Shown in pieces: positions 4,675-6,733 of a DNA stretch of 6,733 bases. The stretch's first letter is position 1, and each line of letters opens with the position of its first letter. The notes under the pieces were generated by a model. That model was not told the DNA's origin, did no database searches, and saw only the letters and a program-made list of their open reading frames with translations. This DNA comes from Ruminococcus sp. Lineage in GTDB: Bacteria; Bacillota; Clostridia; Oscillospirales; Ruminococcaceae. The stretch covers positions 1 to 6,733 of the forward strand of contig JAFYET010000137.1 of the NCBI GenBank assembly GCA_017544125.1, written 5' to 3'. The position numbers and the translations under genes are program-made.

Positions 4675-5908
4675 GAGATCCTTTGAGATAAGGGTCTCTG
4701 ACGGGAGTGACATCAACGGAAAGCCTATCGTTTATCAGATGACATGGAAGCCTGAGCCGGGTATGACAGACAGACAGATAGAAAAAGAGCTTAACCGTCA
4801 GGTGGTAATGTTTGAGGAGAAGATCAAGGCAGGGAAATATCCCTGCAACGTGACATTTATGACATTTGCAGAGGATTATCGTATAAACTTTGCAAAGGCA
4901 AATCTTCGTCCGACTACCTTTGAAAAGGAAACGTACATCACAAAAAGAGTGTATCCGGCAATAGGTCACAAAAAGCTCGGGAAGATCACAAGGCGTGATA
5001 TTATGATGTTTGCGAATTACCTTGTGAATGAGTGTACAAATGAGAAAACGGGCAAGCCGCTTGCCTACAAGACGATAAAAAGCCATATCAGCTTTATATC
5101 AAGAGTGTTCTCGTATGCTATTGAACTCGGGGCGCTGAGTGACAATCCTGCAAGAAATATCAAAATACCGAAAACTGAAGAAAACAAGCCGAAGGAAATT
5201 GAGATATATGACCCTGAGGAGCTTTGCCAGCTGGAAAAAATGCTTGATGACAAGGCACCGCTGAAATACAAAGTGTTTTTAAATTTACTGATAGTCATGG
5301 GCGGGCGCAAGGGCGAGGTACTGGGGCTTGAATGGAAGGACATTGATTTCAAGACCAGACTTATCGCCATAAGGCGTGCATCATATTACACCCCCGAAAA
5401 AGGCATATATGCGAGCGACCCCAAGACAGAGAAATCAAAGAGAGTAAAACAGTACAGTCAGGAGCTGTTTGATCTTCTTGCAAAGTACAAGCAGGAACAG
5501 GACGAATACAAGGCAAATCTCGGCGATAAGTGGCAGGAGCACGACAGACTGTTCACCCAGTGGAACGGCAAACCTATGCATCCGAACACGCCTTATGATT
5601 GGCTCAAAGAGTTCTGCGAGAAAAACAATTTCCAGTTTCATTGTTTACACTCCCTCAGACACAGCCATTCGTCAATAAAGATCTGCAACGGTGTCAGTCC
5701 GGCGGAGCTTTCTGCCGATCTCGGGCACAGCAGCATAAATGTAACACTCGGGGTGTATGCTCATATATTCGCAAAGGTCGCTGCGAAGGAATCGACTGTT
5801 GTCGATAAAGCGATAGGACTTATAAAGGATAAAAATACCTTTATTCTGCACGGGTGTTGCAGTGTAAAGTATTACTGCGTAATAAAGAGAGAAAACGGAG
5901 CCGTATGA
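4649..5908 (+). CDS. Tyrosine recombinase / integrase 2
   Basis: This 419-residue recombinase aligns with integrase 1 from MASV to beyond the active-site tyrosine with very few gaps (shared LRPTT at 86-90, KITRRDI, HISFI, FSYAI, GLEWKDI). The N-terminal arm-binding region covers about 1-65, the core-binding domain 68-165 and the catalytic domain 187-390. Catalytic residues are Arg220 in GGRKGEV, a Lys in KTEKSKR (about 259-262), His334 and Arg337 in HSLRHSH, His360 in LGHSS and Tyr370 in GVYAHI. The start at 4649 is supported by AAAGGAGG 8 nt upstream and by the match to integrase 1. After residue 390 there is a 29-residue tail, rich in Cys and Tyr (HGCCSVKYYC), with no counterpart in integrase 1 and with inverted repeats in its DNA. 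The upstream overlapping excisionase makes this a standard xis-int pair, transcribed away from the tRNAs. Confidence 0.95.
   Translation: MASVRRKNKRSFEIRVSDGSDINGKPIVYQMTWKPEPGMTDRQIEKELNRQVVMFEEKIKAGKYPCNVTFMTFAEDYRINFAKANLRPTTFEKETYITKRVYPAIGHKKLGKITRRDIMMFANYLVNECTNEKTGKPLAYKTIKSHISFISRVFSYAIELGALSDNPARNIKIPKTEENKPKEIEIYDPEELCQLEKMLDDKAPLKYKVFLNLLIVMGGRKGEVLGLEWKDIDFKTRLIAIRRASYYTPEKGIYASDPKTEKSKRVKQYSQELFDLLAKYKQEQDEYKANLGDKWQEHDRLFTQWNGKPMHPNTPYDWLKEFCEKNNFQFHCLHSLRHSHSSIKICNGVSPAELSADLGHSSINVTLGVYAHIFAKVAAKESTVVDKAIGLIKDKNTFILHGCCSVKYYCVIKRENGAV
5822..5884. repeat. Two inverted repeats in the 3' tail of integrase 2
   Basis: ATAAAGG (5822-5828) pairs with CCTTTAT (5838-5844) around 9 nt, and TATTAC (5870-5875) pairs with GTAATA (5879-5884) around TGC. 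Both fall in the codons of the extra C-terminal tail. Integrase core sites have short imperfect inverted arms around a 6-8 bp gap, so an attachment or binding site at the gene end is possible but unproven. Confidence 0.35.
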
Positions 5909-5957
5909 AAAAAGCTGAACTATTGGTAAGATAGCTGTAAATCTGTTAGACAGATGG

Positions 5958-5999
5958 AAAAAGCCCTCGCAGATGTATCGTCTGCGGGGGCTGGGTTTT
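5958..5999. terminator. Bidirectional terminator between integrase 2 and the RHH-like gene
   Basis: A 12-bp stem (AGCCCTCGCAGA at 5962-5973 with TCTGCGGGGGCT at 5981-5992, one G-U pair) closes a 7-nt loop. On the plus strand it is followed by GGGTTTTA, on the minus strand directly by TTTTT. It lies 53 nt after the stop of integrase 2 and about 20 nt beyond the stop of the convergent regulator gene, so it serves both; the U-run is better for the minus-strand gene. Confidence 0.82.
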
Positions 6000-6012
6000 A
6001 TGTAATATGTAT

Positions 6013-6225
6013 TCATTCGTCAAGAGGGTTCTTTTTATTCTCAATAAAATACTTGCAAGCCCCGACGATAAATTTTGCTTTGCTTGTGCCAAGCTCTTTA
6101 ACATAAGCATCAATCAGATAGTAATCTTCCGGTTTGATATCGCATTTTAACTGCTTATAGGTCTTGGCGGTATAACGATTGTTAGCTGCAATTTTAGCAG
6201 CACTATTCTTGTTTTCATGCTTCAT
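6013..6225 (-). CDS. Small ribbon-helix-helix-like DNA-binding protein
   Basis: This 70-residue basic protein matches the outline of Arc/MetJ-type ribbon-helix-helix regulators. After a Lys/Asn-rich arm (residues 1-22) comes a short strand (YKQLKCDI, about 23-30), helix A (KPEDYYLIDAYVKEL, 31-45), a Gly turn (GTS) and helix B (KAKFIVGACKYFIEN, 49-63). Such proteins dimerise through the strand, which inserts into the DNA major groove; they often repress their own promoter or act as antitoxins. The start at 6225 is chosen because AGGAGAA lies 6-7 nt upstream; 33 more residues are open upstream but show no regulator-like pattern. Three copies of a 13-bp site with inverted relation lie just upstream, fitting autoregulation. 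No toxin-like partner gene overlaps or adjoins it, so an element regulator is more likely than an antitoxin. Confidence 0.7.
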   Translation of the reverse strand: MKHENKNSAAKIAANNRYTAKTYKQLKCDIKPEDYYLIDAYVKELGTSKAKFIVGACKYFIENKKNPLDE

Positions 6226-6256
6226 AATTGTTCTCCTGTATAAAAAGCAATAAAAT

Positions 6257-6349
6257 ATCGTACCATTGTATATAATGCTGCAATCAAGAATGGTTACAAT
6301 GGTACGATTTGTTGCATTTGTCAATTGATGTTCGTACCATTGTATGGTA
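6257..6349. promoter_or_regulatory. Three copies of an operator-like site TCGTACCATTGTA
   Basis: The site occurs forward at 6258-6270, reversed at 6295-6307 and forward at 6332-6344. The first two agree over 14 bp (ATCGTACCATTGTA at 6257-6270 and its reverse complement at 6295-6308), and the third extends into the perfect palindrome TACCAT-TGT-ATGGTA (6335-6349). The third copy fills the spacer of the rightward promoter; the other two lie in the leader of the RHH-like gene. A shorter match (TACAATG at 6396-6402) lies by the leftward promoter. Spaced copies of this kind fit cooperative binding by the RHH-like protein; which protein binds is inference. Confidence 0.78.
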
Positions 6350-6353
6350 TAAT
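6325..6353 (+). promoter_or_regulatory. Rightward promoter with operator in its spacer
   Basis: TTGATG (6325-6330) and TATAAT (6348-6353) are 17 bp apart, with TGG before the -10 box. The whole spacer is occupied by the third operator-like copy, so binding there would block polymerase. It would drive the small leader ORF and the gene starting at 6503. Directly abutting its -35 is TTGACA on the minus strand (6324-6319), which could serve a second leftward promoter, but the -10 at that spacing (CATTGT) is poor. Confidence 0.72.
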
Positions 6354-6404
6354 TGAATTAAAGAAATACAACAATATCAATGAGTATCGGTTACCTACAA
6401 TGTA

Positions 6405-6433
6405 ATTATACCACATTGAGCAATCGGTGTCAA
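6405..6433 (-). promoter_or_regulatory. Leftward consensus promoter facing the rightward one
   Basis: On the minus strand TTGACA (6433-6428) and TATAAT (6410-6405) are perfect and 17 bp apart, with TGG before the -10 box. Transcription would begin near 6398 and run leftward through all three operator copies to the RHH-like gene, giving a leader of about 170 nt. Its -10 box lies inside the inverted repeat CAATGT/ACATTG (6399-6419). It faces the rightward promoter at 6325-6353. Confidence 0.8.
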
Positions 6434-6456
6434 CCGGAAAGGAGTAAAGCGGTCAT

Positions 6457-6510
6457 ATGTTTATAAAAAATATAATAATCAAATACAGAAAGGAAGAGGT
6501 CTATGGATAA
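6457..6510 (+). CDS. Possible 17-residue leader ORF overlapping the next gene
   Basis: An ATG at 6457 opens 17 codons (MFIKNIIIKYRKEEVYG) ending in TAA at 6508-6510. AAAGGAG (6438-6444) lies 12 nt upstream, rather far for an efficient ribosome site. The last two codons and the stop overlap the start of the following gene (6503), and that gene's ribosome site is inside this ORF, so translation of the two could be coupled. Short ORFs arise by chance in AT-rich DNA, so this is tentative. Confidence 0.3.
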   Translation: MFIKNIIIKYRKEEVYG

Positions 6511-6733
6511 CGACAAAGCATACATCTATCTTGACCATAATGCAGTCATCAAAAAATCTGGTGACATAGACGGGCTGTTTTCAAAGGCATACGTCAAAGC
6601 GATTTTAAAAGACAACATGCTGGTGATGCAGCCTGTCGATTCAATCGGAAGTCTCGACGAGAAAACGATATTGTTCAACACATTTTACGATCCACAGTTT
6701 TTGATTTTTATACTGTCATACCTCCAGAGCAGA
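6503..6733 (+). CDS. Unrecognised protein, N-terminal 77 residues (cut by window end)
   Basis: An open frame starts MDNDKAYIYLDHNAVIKKSGD and continues without a stop to the right edge. I do not recognise a family. The visible part is a mixed hydrophobic/acidic soluble sequence with a strand-like YIYLDHNAVI start followed by helices (GLFSKAYVKAILK) and a later aromatic stretch (FNTFYDPQFLIFILSYL); there is no signal peptide or clear membrane segment. The start at 6503 is supported by AGGAAG 6 nt upstream (with GAGGT immediately before the ATG). It is downstream of the operator-covered rightward promoter, so it is likely controlled by the RHH-like protein and part of the element. Confidence 0.7.
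   Translation, partial: MDNDKAYIYLDHNAVIKKSGDIDGLFSKAYVKAILKDNMLVMQPVDSIGSLDEKTILFNTFYDPQFLIFILSYLQSR

Noticed and set aside
6013..6225. RHH-like protein as antitoxin of a toxin-antitoxin pair
   Set aside because: No small partner gene overlaps or adjoins it on the same strand; its neighbours are a terminator and a divergent gene.

Overview
The window looks like chromosome of an anaerobic, gut-type Firmicute, most likely a Ruminococcus-like member of the Oscillospiraceae. The evidence is strong GGAGG-type ribosome sites, TTGACA/TATAAT promoters with 17-18 bp spacers, CCA-encoding tRNAs, a flavin reductase-rubredoxin fusion of the kind found in strict anaerobes, and Tn916/phage-type integrases. 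The taxon is an inference from style and was not searched.

Left part (1-2479, minus strand). A promoter and ribosome site at the left edge launch a gene that leaves the window at once. Then comes a three-gene unit read right to left from a promoter at 2451-2479: a GNAT acetyltransferase (2406-1654), a flavin reductase fused to two rubredoxin domains (1612-833), and a secreted, membrane-anchored protein with a DnaJ-like CxxCxGxG cysteine-rich domain (808-133). The unit ends at a clear terminator (126-98). The third gene is broken as written. Its signal peptide, Cys-rich domain and membrane anchor lie in two reading frames and can be joined only by restoring one T and one G in homopolymers, and its start is ATA instead of ATG.

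Middle (2571-2847, plus strand). A consensus promoter drives tRNA-Met(CAT) and tRNA-Glu(TTC), ending at a strong terminator. A perfect 10-bp inverted repeat brackets tRNA-Met and could form a processing stem. These tRNAs mark the edge of the conserved-looking host DNA.

Right part (2848-6733) is mobile-element DNA. Two full-length, clearly homologous tyrosine recombinases stand back to back. int1 (4094-2898, minus) points toward the tRNAs. int2 (4649-5908, plus) is translationally overlapped with an upstream excisionase-like gene (4366-4674). The 271-bp divergent region between int1 and xis holds a promoter for int1, a weaker candidate for xis, and a perfect 12-bp inverted repeat between them. 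Beyond a bidirectional terminator lies a 70-aa ribbon-helix-helix-like regulator (6225-6013, minus). Its control region carries three copies of a 13-bp site and two promoters that face each other. To the right start a possible 17-codon leader ORF and an unrecognised CDS cut by the window end. The simplest reading is the integration and control end of an integrative element, or two stacked elements, at a tRNA-Glu locus. No cargo or conjugation gene is visible, and the far attachment site is outside the window.
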